64,000 nucleotides of DNA from Bacteroides intestinalis (GTDB lineage: Bacteria > Bacteroidota > Bacteroidia > Bacteroidales > Bacteroidaceae), in the NCBI RefSeq assembly GCF_003464595.1, contig NZ_QRZF01000004.1, positions 186,001 through 250,000 on the forward strand, in the 5' to 3' direction. Below are positions 17,432 through 24,469 of the stretch, in pieces; positions within the stretch are counted from its first letter, which is position 1; the number at the start of each line of letters is the position of its first letter. A program made the translations under genes and the position numbers. Below the pieces are notes generated by a model, which was not told where the DNA came from, searched no databases, and worked only from the letters and a program-made list of their open reading frames with translations.

Positions 17432-17467
17432 AAGAGGATGTACTCATTAGTACATCCTCTTTTGTTT
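17426..17467 (-). terminator. Strong bidirectional terminator of the lipoprotein operon
   Basis: A perfect 19-bp stem (17426-17444 with 17449-17467) with a CATT loop, core AAGAGGATGTACT, has A/T-rich flanks on both sides (TTTTGTTT). It ends the minus-strand calycin-like lipoprotein transcript 23 bp after its stop codon. Confidence 0.9.
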
Positions 17468-17489
17468 ATTATAATATACGTTTGCCGAA

Positions 17490-18011
17490 CTATTTAGTAC
17501 CGGTAAAGTTAACAGCTATATCCATAGACATAAAAGAAGGGATGTTTATTACAACCGTAACCTTATTTCCTTCAATCGTACCACTAAGATCCACAGGGAT
17601 CTTTCCTAAAGTAGGACCTAGCCAAACAGCAACTCCTTCTTTATCACCGGCAGTAATCTGCAATTCAGGAATCGATTTTGAAAAAGTGTACTTATTACCT
17701 CCAACTGAAACCAAATCTACATTTTCAATATTGATATTTCCAATGCCAGTAGCAATACCACCCATCTGCAACATAAAGTTCTTTAGTAAAAAAGAAAACT
17801 TATTATCAGAGCTTCCTTTGATCAATTGAACACTTTCCTTAGACGTAATGGGATCTTGCGCTCCTGCTTGAGTCGTAAGTACCACACTTAAATTTCCAGA
17901 GTACGTTCCATACGGTTCCACTTTATTATCATCGTCATCATCACTTCCACATGAAGTGAACAAACTCATCGCACATACAAGTGCAAACAAATAAAACAGA
18001 TTTTTCTTCAT
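17490..18011 (-). CDS. Calycin-like domain lipoprotein
   Basis: A 173-residue lipoprotein. The signal MKKNLFYLFALVCAMSLFTS precedes the lipobox cysteine and an Asp-rich GSDDDDDN linker, a common outer-membrane export signal in Bacteroides. The remaining ~140 residues read as one calycin-like (PF13944-type) beta-barrel, opening with YGTYSGNLSVVL and containing SGTIEGNKVTVVINIP. The start is the ATG at 18011. It lies 52 bp downstream of the large PCMD lipoprotein gene, which has calycin-like repeats of its own, so both are probably in one transcript. Ligand and function are unknown. Confidence 0.72.
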   Translation of the reverse strand: MKKNLFYLFALVCAMSLFTSCGSDDDDDNKVEPYGTYSGNLSVVLTTQAGAQDPITSKESVQLIKGSSDNKFSFLLKNFMLQMGGIATGIGNINIENVDLVSVGGNKYTFSKSIPELQITAGDKEGVAVWLGPTLGKIPVDLSGTIEGNKVTVVINIPSFMSMDIAVNFTGTK

Positions 18012-18063
18012 AACAAATAATATTTGGTTAATAACTCGCATATAGAAAATTAGCGCTATATCT

Positions 18064-20019
18064 TTAGAAAGTCACTTCCAAGTCATCTAAAAGAAGTACA
18101 CTGCCTGGAGCACCGCTAAACTTGTCTCCATCTTTACTTGAAGAGCAAACAATCGCTAACTTATACTTCTTAGTCGAATCAAACGTCTTGTTATCAAGGA
18201 ACTTAAATGAAACGTTAAAATCAGTATATTGCGCCTGTGCCTTACCATCTACAGAAGCTATCGCTACAATCTTATCTGATGTCAGCAAATTGGTTCCATC
18301 CAAATATTCGAATGCATAACTATCTACTTCATATAGGACCGCATTCATAGCTGGAAGATCTGTCTTTGTTTTATCTTCAACAACCTCATTAGCTTTATCC
18401 GCAGGCTGCGCACAATAGTAATAAGTAGTTCCCGGAGTATATTTATAAGAGCCCTTAAACGCTACCGGTTGCTTAAAACAAGGATAACCAAATAAAGTAC
18501 TCTTCAGCGTATTTGATATATTCACTTTAAATGAACCTGTGAAAAGACTACCTGAAGTCACAACAGGAATTGCAGGTATAAATCCTCCCATTCCAGCTTG
18601 CCCGGTTGTATTTAAAGTTTCCAGACGAGCAGCCTTTCCCGATTTTGCATCATCTGACTGAGTCACCGCATATGGAGCTTCAGGGCCATATAATGCTGGA
18701 TATAATTTAATCCATGCTACACCTTCATTAGAGGTAGCCCAACCATTAGCAGGTTCCTCATATATTCTATATTGGGCACCCGTTTCATTTTTTGTTTCCC
18801 AAGAATTCAAATCACTCTTAAAATCAAATGAAGTCAATTTTTGATATGTCACAGTATAAGTTCTTTTTGACTTTCCGCTCTCTGCCTGCACAACAAACTT
18901 TTGCCCTGTTGTGAAGTCAACCGGAGTTCCTGCCACATATTCCTGGTTATTTAGAGTTATTTTTGCACCAGCAGAAATTTCAAATTGCGGAACTAAGCTT
19001 TTCAGTTGATCCTCTGTAGCTTCGGGTTTAACAAAGAACACAACACTTCCAGCTGTAGTTGTAATGTCTCCAAATTCAGGTTGTACAACAACAACACTGT
19101 TGTCTATCGTCATCTTTTCAATAGCGTAACCTGTCAGTTTCTTCGCTCCGGTGTATACGTAAACAGCTTTCGTTTCTCCTTGAGTAACAGTCATATTCAA
19201 CGTCAAAACACCATCCACAAACTTACCAGACAATTCCAGTTCTGCATCTCCATAAGTCTTGTGTGTCAACGTTTGTTTCACTGTACCAATAGATGTATCA
19301 CCATCCGCACCTACCAATAGATTGGCGGAAGCAATGCTAATACTTCTCGTTACAGTTTTGTCATTCGCATAACAACTAAGGCTGAAAGATTTTATGCCAA
19401 TTTTATTGAAACCAACATAAGTCACTTCAATTCCATCAACAGGATATTTCGCTTCAATGTCTACACCAGTAACTGTCAACTCCGTGCGTGCATACCAAGC
19501 AGCAACTTCCATCGCATAATCCTTAACCTCTTTACTGGTTCTCTCTCCATTAAAAGTCACATCAATATTCTGCTTTAATTCCGCCGCATAAACAACGATA
19601 TGCAGATCAGCTGTTTCACCTGTTATTACACCTGTAACTTTTACCTGCAATTCTTTTAATTCCGGATGGTTAATCACAACATTGGTCTCTTTCAGTTCTA
19701 CTTTAGACTGATCTCCCGCTAAAGTTATACCCGGTACTACAATATCTCCAACAGCTATCGTAGCATCTCCTATTGTAATCGCAAAATCTTTTAATTCCAA
19801 TTTAACAGAAGCTTCTCCATCTTCCGTTACATATATTTGTTGCGTTGATTGTCCTACTTGAAAACCATCCAATGTCACAACCAAATCTCCCAAATACGTA
19901 CCGGATATTTCTGCAATCAAAGTTTTTGGATCTACATTATAGTCATCATCATCATTACATGAAATCAGAAAAGTGCAAGATAGAGCAAATACGAATAAAT
20001 AAAATAAATTTTTCTTCAT
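18064..20019 (-). CDS. Large lipoprotein: calycin-like repeats plus C-terminal PCMD domain
   Basis: A 651-residue surface lipoprotein with signal MKKNLFYLFVFALSCTFLIS, then the Cys and an NDDDDYN linker. Two calycin-like barrels are visible (about residues 35-165 with SGTYLGDLVVTLDG, and 175-300). An Ig-like segment (about 315-390: VVFFVKPEATEDQLKSLVP, KRTYTVTY) follows, then a PCMD domain (about 400-651) with YKYTPGTTYYYC and the closing FSGAPGSVLLLDDLEV. The arrangement suggests a modular surface binding protein. Its upstream region shares a 40-bp block with that of the next gene (20337-21302), implying common regulation. Function is not established for any of these domains. Confidence 0.8.
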   Translation of the reverse strand: MKKNLFYLFVFALSCTFLISCNDDDDYNVDPKTLIAEISGTYLGDLVVTLDGFQVGQSTQQIYVTEDGEASVKLELKDFAITIGDATIAVGDIVVPGITLAGDQSKVELKETNVVINHPELKELQVKVTGVITGETADLHIVVYAAELKQNIDVTFNGERTSKEVKDYAMEVAAWYARTELTVTGVDIEAKYPVDGIEVTYVGFNKIGIKSFSLSCYANDKTVTRSISIASANLLVGADGDTSIGTVKQTLTHKTYGDAELELSGKFVDGVLTLNMTVTQGETKAVYVYTGAKKLTGYAIEKMTIDNSVVVVQPEFGDITTTAGSVVFFVKPEATEDQLKSLVPQFEISAGAKITLNNQEYVAGTPVDFTTGQKFVVQAESGKSKRTYTVTYQKLTSFDFKSDLNSWETKNETGAQYRIYEEPANGWATSNEGVAWIKLYPALYGPEAPYAVTQSDDAKSGKAARLETLNTTGQAGMGGFIPAIPVVTSGSLFTGSFKVNISNTLKSTLFGYPCFKQPVAFKGSYKYTPGTTYYYCAQPADKANEVVEDKTKTDLPAMNAVLYEVDSYAFEYLDGTNLLTSDKIVAIASVDGKAQAQYTDFNVSFKFLDNKTFDSTKKYKLAIVCSSSKDGDKFSGAPGSVLLLDDLEVTF

Positions 20020-20098
20020 AATTTTGTTGTTTAGTTAATATAAGTCTTACTGACGAAGGCCATCAATGTCCTATTTTCACATCACTAAATTTAAGTTT

Positions 20099-20138
20099 GC
20101 AAAAAAACAGCTTTTTAAACACATACAAAAGGTCTATT
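20099..20138 (-). promoter_or_regulatory. Conserved upstream block, copy 1
   Basis: These 40 bp align without gaps to 21381-21420 at ~75-80% identity, with invariant AATAGACCTT and a GCTGTTTTTTTGC end on the minus strand. The block lies 80 nt before the large lipoprotein gene. It probably contains the promoter (a TTTTTTTG -7-like box) plus a regulator site. Two AGGACAT-AAT/GAT half sites flank it. Confidence 0.55.
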
Positions 20139-20275
20139 TCACTTAATTGATGTCCTGTTTTTAAGAATTTCACATTTATCATTAATTAATGAAACATTTG
20201 GTTACCCCATTCGGTTCAAAAACAACCTATAAAATAAAAAACTATTTATCGAATTATTAGTAAAGCAATACCCTA

Positions 20276-20312
20276 TAAAAAAATTAAGGATATTCTTTCG
20301 AATATCCTTAAT
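20276..20312 (-). terminator. Intrinsic terminator of the DUF4925-like gene
   Basis: A perfect 13-bp stem, ATTAAGGATATTC (20283-20295) with GAATATCCTTAAT (20300-20312), is followed on the minus strand by TTTTTTTATAGGG. It separates this gene from the next lipoprotein gene, which therefore has its own promoter. Confidence 0.9.
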
Positions 20313-20336
20313 CCCAATACATATAAAGTTTTTGAA

Positions 20337-21302
20337 CTAGTTTCTCACTAAATCCAAGCCTAAATTAAAGCTTGTTGTTACTTTCCAATATGATCCAATC
20401 AACTGAATCATAAATCCAGCGGCCTGCGCCTCTTCCGGTACTACGCCACCCTCAACCAATGCATTCCAAAGTATCATCAAATCATTTGTCCACTGCGGAT
20501 CTCCCCAATCATCCACCTCACCTGTATCACGAAGTGTAAACAGATTATCAAATGCACTCTTATCCAAATAAATATAAGTATGCCCATTGTCAGCAATTCT
20601 AATATTCATAGGAATTCCATCTTTAGCCCAACTTGCAATCTGGCTAATAGTAGCATTCTGTAAACCACTCAGATCAACATTCAAAATTCCCCCAAGCAAT
20701 GTTTTAACAGTAGCCGGATCTCCATTCAAAACAGTTTCTATAATACTAGTCAGACCACTTGCATCACTTCCGGTAGCTGCTGTTATGATAGCAGGAATAT
20801 TTAGCTTTACAACAAATTTCCCATTATTCTCGCTCCAGTATGCCAGTTCCTTAGGAGAGGTAGTAAAGCCACCTGTCGCAAAATCAGCTTTCACACTACT
20901 TGCTGTTGGAAAAGCACCTGTAATGAAAATCGACATTATCGTAGTAGGATCCATTGCTATTTCCGGACCAGCCACATAGTCGGCAATAATGTTACCGCTT
21001 TTATCTAATGTAATTGAATTCAAAGCCTGGGGTAAAATAGAGCCACCCAAATACCGGAATAAAGCAGCAAGTATTGATGGATAATCGTCATCACCAGTAT
21101 ATTGCCAATCCGAATACAACGCACCTGTCATAGGCCAATTGGAAATTGTCTCATCTTTGGTCCATTCATAATCTGCTGTCGTGTAATCCGCCATTTTATA
21201 AGTTCCAGCCCAAGGGCTTACTTCTTCATCATCATCACTACAAGCAGTGAACAGACTCATTGAACAAATCAATGCAAACAAATAAAATAAATTCTTCTTC
21301 AT
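20337..21302 (-). CDS. DUF4925-like surface lipoprotein
   Basis: A 321-residue lipoprotein. Signal MKKNLFYLFALICSMSLFTA then Cys-SDDDEE is almost identical to those of the two neighbouring lipoproteins. The mature part starts SPWAGTYKMADYTTADYEW and matches my recollection of the DUF4925 family, a Bacteroides-specific extracellular protein; I cannot verify the family name here. No catalytic motif is apparent. A good Shine-Dalgarno (AAAGGAGAACAAT) precedes the ATG at 21302. It has its own terminator and shares a promoter block with the adjacent calycin/PCMD gene, so the genes are likely co-regulated parts of one surface system. Confidence 0.68.
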   Translation of the reverse strand: MKKNLFYLFALICSMSLFTACSDDDEEVSPWAGTYKMADYTTADYEWTKDETISNWPMTGALYSDWQYTGDDDYPSILAALFRYLGGSILPQALNSITLDKSGNIIADYVAGPEIAMDPTTIMSIFITGAFPTASSVKADFATGGFTTSPKELAYWSENNGKFVVKLNIPAIITAATGSDASGLTSIIETVLNGDPATVKTLLGGILNVDLSGLQNATISQIASWAKDGIPMNIRIADNGHTYIYLDKSAFDNLFTLRDTGEVDDWGDPQWTNDLMILWNALVEGGVVPEEAQAAGFMIQLIGSYWKVTTSFNLGLDLVRN

Positions 21303-21380
21303 ATTGTTCTCCTTTAATTAATAATAGCTCCCCGTCACCGGGTAGTCATGTTCCTTTTAAATTTAATAAGATTTCGGGGT

Positions 21381-21420
21381 GCAAAATAACAGTTTTTTAA
21401 GATATTAGACAAGGTCTATT
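21381..21420 (-). promoter_or_regulatory. Conserved upstream block, copy 2
   Basis: Counterpart of 20099-20138. The minus strand reads AATAGACCTTGTCTAATATC and ends with CTGTTATTTTGC, whose TTATTTTG is a near-consensus -7 box. It lies ~80 nt before the ATG at 21302, the same distance as copy 1. Confidence 0.55.
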
Positions 21421-21493
21421 CTAAAACTGGTATGTTCTTTTTTTAAGCATTGGAGAGTAAATTACCGCCTTTCGATTCACTTAAAAAGAAAGC

Positions 21494-21582
21494 AAACACT
21501 TGCGGCTGTGAAAGGTAATGATTGCAGGTCCGTTGATCAACACTTGCGCAAGTGTAAGCCTTCGCAGCCGCAAGTGTTTTTT
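21494..21582. repeat. Nested hairpin on an 11-nt register, terminator-like
   Basis: A perfect 15-bp stem (AAACACTTGCGGCTG at 21494-21508 with CAGCCGCAAGTGTTT at 21565-21579) encloses a 16-nt perfect palindrome, ACACTTGCGCAAGTGT, at 21540-21555. TTGC units start at 21500, 21522 and 21544, with TTGA at 21533; GCAAGTG recurs at 21548 and 21570, so spacing follows multiples of 11. A T-run follows on the plus strand, and a T-rich stretch also follows on the minus strand. It lies between two divergent genes, where a terminator is not expected. Confidence 0.8.
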
Positions 21583-21623
21583 CAGAAACAACCAACTGAA
21601 ATGAGACAGTCTACGCGGCATTT

Positions 21624-21750
21624 GTTTCCCAGTATGAAACAAACAGTTTCATTACTTGAAACAGAATGTTTCTCAGTGTGAAACAACTTGTTTCATACCG
21701 GGAAACAATTCATTTCATGCTTTGAAACAAATCGTTTGCCCTGGGAAAAG
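21624..21750. repeat. 22-bp tandem dyad array, GTTTC-N7-GAAAC x6
   Basis: Six units start at 21624, 21646, 21668, 21690, 21712 and 21734, exactly 22 bp apart. Four are GTTTC-N7-GAAAC; the fifth has ATTTC and the last is degenerate (GTTTG..AAAAG). The N7 centres and the 5-nt linkers vary. Equivalently it is an alternation of 11-mers beginning GTTTC and TGAAAC. It lies ~150 bp upstream of aroC in the divergent spacer. It could be an operator array, a set of hairpins or a degenerate repeat. Confidence 0.9.
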
Positions 21751-21816
21751 AACTCATCATTCCATAAAAAATATAATATTTCTCCCTTTTCATAAGAAAA
21801 ATCCATAACTATTTGT

Positions 21817-21824
21817 TATCTTTA
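21817..21824 (+). promoter_or_regulatory. Probable -7 box of aroC
   Basis: TATCTTTA matches seven of eight consensus positions; the start would be near 21831, leaving a ~65-nt leader. No -33 box is recognisable. Confidence 0.4.
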
Positions 21825-21897
21825 TGCAACCAAAAGCTTTTATTCAAAGGATTTGGCATGAATAAACCTTATACATAAACCATTAAAGCAAAAGATT

Positions 21898-22974
21898 ATG
21901 TTCAACTCATTCGGCAACATTCTCCGCCTTACCAGCTTTGGGGAGTCACATGGTAAAGGCATCGGAGGCGTCATAGATGGATTTCCCGCGGGCATCCGCA
22001 TTGACATGGATTTCGTGCAAGCGGAACTGGATCGTCGCCGTCCCGGACAGTCTCTTATTACTACGGCCCGGAAAGAAGGCGATAAAGTAGAATTCCTTTC
22101 AGGTATCTTTGAAGGCAAATCAACAGGATGTCCCATTGGATTCATTGTATGGAATGAAAATCAACATTCCAGTGATTATGATAACATGAAAGAGGTATAC
22201 CGTCCTTCGCATGCTGACTATACTTATAAGGTAAAATATGGTATCCGTGATTACCGTGGCGGTGGCCGTTCATCAGCACGCGAAACCATTTCCCGCGTAG
22301 TGGCAGGTGCCCTTGCCAAACAGGCACTCCGTCAACTGGGGGTGAAAATCACAGCATATACCTCGCAAGTAGGTCCAATCCGTCTGGAAGAAAACTATAC
22401 TGCTTATGATCTTGATTTAATAGAAACGAATCCAGTACGCTGCCCGGATCCAGTAAAGGCAAAAGAGATGGAGGAGCTTATTTTCAAGACCAAAGGAGAA
22501 GGTGATACCATTGGCGGCGTAGTGACCTGTGTCATCAAAGGATGCCCCATCGGATTAGGCCAACCCGTATTCGGTAAGTTACATGCTGCTCTTGCTTCCG
22601 GTATGCTCAGCATCAATGCAGCTAAAGCATTTGAATACGGTGACGGATTTAAAGGTCTGAAACAAAAAGGCTCGGAACAAAACGATGTATTCTTCAATAA
22701 CTGCGGACGCATTGAAACGAAAACCAACCATTCCGGTGGTATCCAAGGCGGTATCAGTAACGGACAAGACATCTTCTTCCGGGTTGCCTTTAAACCGGTA
22801 GCCACTGTATTGATGGAGCAACATACAGTCAATATAGATGGTATAGATACAACATTGAAAGCTCGCGGTCGTCATGATCCATGCGTATTGCCACGCGCAG
22901 TGCCTATAGTAGAAGCTATGGCTGCCTTGACAATACTGGACTTCTATCTGATTGACCGTACTACACAATTATAG
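21898..22974 (+). CDS. aroC: Chorismate synthase
   Basis: A 358-residue FMN-dependent chorismate synthase, converting EPSP to chorismate in the last common step of aromatic amino acid synthesis. Signatures in order are [21 protein letters not shown] at the N-terminus, [14 protein letters not shown] followed by [13 protein letters not shown], and [17 protein letters not shown] near the C-terminus. Length is normal for the family. It stands alone between the dyad-array spacer and an 8-nt phased array; the dipeptidase gene follows on the same strand after 124 bp and may or may not share the transcript. Confidence 0.97.
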   Translation: MFNSFGNILRLTSFGESHGKGIGGVIDGFPAGIRIDMDFVQAELDRRRPGQSLITTARKEGDKVEFLSGIFEGKSTGCPIGFIVWNENQHSSDYDNMKEVYRPSHADYTYKVKYGIRDYRGGGRSSARETISRVVAGALAKQALRQLGVKITAYTSQVGPIRLEENYTAYDLDLIETNPVRCPDPVKAKEMEELIFKTKGEGDTIGGVVTCVIKGCPIGLGQPVFGKLHAALASGMLSINAAKAFEYGDGFKGLKQKGSEQNDVFFNNCGRIETKTNHSGGIQGGISNGQDIFFRVAFKPVATVLMEQHTVNIDGIDTTLKARGRHDPCVLPRAVPIVEAMAALTILDFYLIDRTTQL

Positions 22975-22984
22975 AAGTGGCAGG

Positions 22985-23088
22985 GTGATAGGATAATAAA
23001 GTGATAAGGTGATAGGGTGATAAAGTGACATTATCCTATTACCCTATCACCTTATCACTCTATCACTCTATCACTTTATCACCTTATC
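22985..23088. repeat. Octad array with inverted arm between aroC and dipeptidase
   Basis: Thirteen consecutive 8-nt units run in one register: GTGATAGG, ATAATAAA, GTGATAAG, GTGATAGG, GTGATAAA and GTGACATT from 22985, then ATCCTATT, ACCCTATC, ACCTTATC, ACTCTATC twice, ACTTTATC and ACCTTATC up to 23088. The first half and second half are reverse complements, so the transcript could fold into a ~45-bp imperfect hairpin. The ATG of the dipeptidase gene comes 10 bp after it. Confidence 0.92.
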
Positions 23089-23098
23089 ATATATATTT

Positions 23099-24454
23099 AT
23101 GAACGAAATACAGAAATACATTTCAGAGAATGAATCGAAGATGCTGGAAGACTTGTTCAGCCTCATCCGTATCCCAAGTATCAGTGCAAAACCTGAACAC
23201 CATGACGACATGTTGGCTTGTGCAGAACGCTGGGCACAACTATTGCTTGAAGCAGGTGCAGACGAAGCACTGGTAATGCCATCGAAAGGCAATCCGATTG
23301 TTTTCGGACAAAAGATAGTAGACCCGGCAGCAAAGACAGTTTTGGTATATGCACATTATGATGTAATGCCGGCAGAACCATTGGAACTATGGAAAAGTAA
23401 TCCCTTTGAACCGGAAATCCGCGATGGGCACATTTGGGCCCGTGGTGCCGATGACGATAAAGGGCAATCATTCATTCAGGTAAAGGCATTCGAATATCTG
23501 GTGAAACATGGCATGCTAAAGAACAATGTCAAATTCATCTTTGAAGGTGAAGAAGAAATCGGTTCACCCAGTCTGGAAGCTTTCTGTGAGGAGCATAAAG
23601 AATTATTAAAAGCAGATATTATTCTGGTATCGGATACCAGTATGTTGGGTGCCGACCTGCCCTCACTGACTACAGGCCTTCGCGGATTGGCATACTGGGA
23701 AATTGAAGTAACCGGACCTAACCGTGACTTACACTCAGGACATTTCGGAGGTGCCGTTGCCAATCCCATTAATGTATTATGCGGAATGATTGCCAAAGTA
23801 GTAGATGCTGATGGATGTATCACAGTGCCCGGTTTCTACGATGATGTGGAAGAAGTTCCACAAGCAGAACGTGACATGATCGCCCATATTCCTTTCAATG
23901 AAGAAAAGTATAAAGCAGCCATTGGTGTAAAAGAGCTATTCGGAGAAAAAGGATACAGCACTCTGGAGCGCAACAGTTGCCGTCCCTCTTTCGACGTTTG
24001 TGGCATTTGGGGCGGATATACTGGCGAAGGTTCCAAGACAGTACTTCCGTCAAAAGCTACAGCTAAGGTATCTTGTCGCCTGGTTCCCCATCAGGATCAT
24101 CACAAGATTTCCCAAATGTTCGCTGATTATATCCTAAGCATTGCTCCGGACACCGTACAGGTAAAAGTGACACCCATGCATGGAGGACAAGGCTATGTAT
24201 GTCCAATCAGCCTTCCAGCCTATCAGGCCGCCGAGAAAGGTTTTGAAAAAGCATTCGGGAAGAAACCACTTGCGGTACGCCGGGGAGGAAGTATTCCTAT
24301 CATCTCCACATTCGAGCAAGTACTTGGAATCAAGACTGTACTTATGGGATTCGGACTGGAATCAAATGCTATCCATTCACCGAATGAGAACTTCCCATTG
24401 GATATTTTCCGAAAAGGAATCGAAGCAGTCGTTGAATTTCATTTAAAGTATTAG
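23099..24454 (+). CDS. M20 family dipeptidase
   Basis: A 451-residue cytoplasmic metallopeptidase of the M20 (ArgE/DapE/carnosinase-like) family, hydrolysing dipeptides with two Zn ions. Metal ligands and catalytic residues appear in VLVYAHYDVMPAEP (His and the adjacent catalytic Asp), WARGADDDKGQ, FEGEEEIGSPSLEAF (general-base Glu), SDTSM, and the C-terminal His in SNAIHSPNENF. The lid/dimerisation domain occupies residues ~200-340. No signal peptide. The start codon is 10 bp after the octad array, so an initiation signal within or after the array is required. Stops 15 bp from the convergent OmpA-family gene. Confidence 0.9.
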   Translation: MNEIQKYISENESKMLEDLFSLIRIPSISAKPEHHDDMLACAERWAQLLLEAGADEALVMPSKGNPIVFGQKIVDPAAKTVLVYAHYDVMPAEPLELWKSNPFEPEIRDGHIWARGADDDKGQSFIQVKAFEYLVKHGMLKNNVKFIFEGEEEIGSPSLEAFCEEHKELLKADIILVSDTSMLGADLPSLTTGLRGLAYWEIEVTGPNRDLHSGHFGGAVANPINVLCGMIAKVVDADGCITVPGFYDDVEEVPQAERDMIAHIPFNEEKYKAAIGVKELFGEKGYSTLERNSCRPSFDVCGIWGGYTGEGSKTVLPSKATAKVSCRLVPHQDHHKISQMFADYILSIAPDTVQVKVTPMHGGQGYVCPISLPAYQAAEKGFEKAFGKKPLAVRRGGSIPIISTFEQVLGIKTVLMGFGLESNAIHSPNENFPLDIFRKGIEAVVEFHLKY

Positions 24455-24469
24455 CTTGTACCTCGTAAC

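Noticed and set aside
21624..21750. CRISPR array interpretation of the 22-bp units
   Set aside because: Constant parts are only 5+5 nt, spacers would be 5-7 nt, and no cas gene is present; period and unit size do not fit CRISPR.
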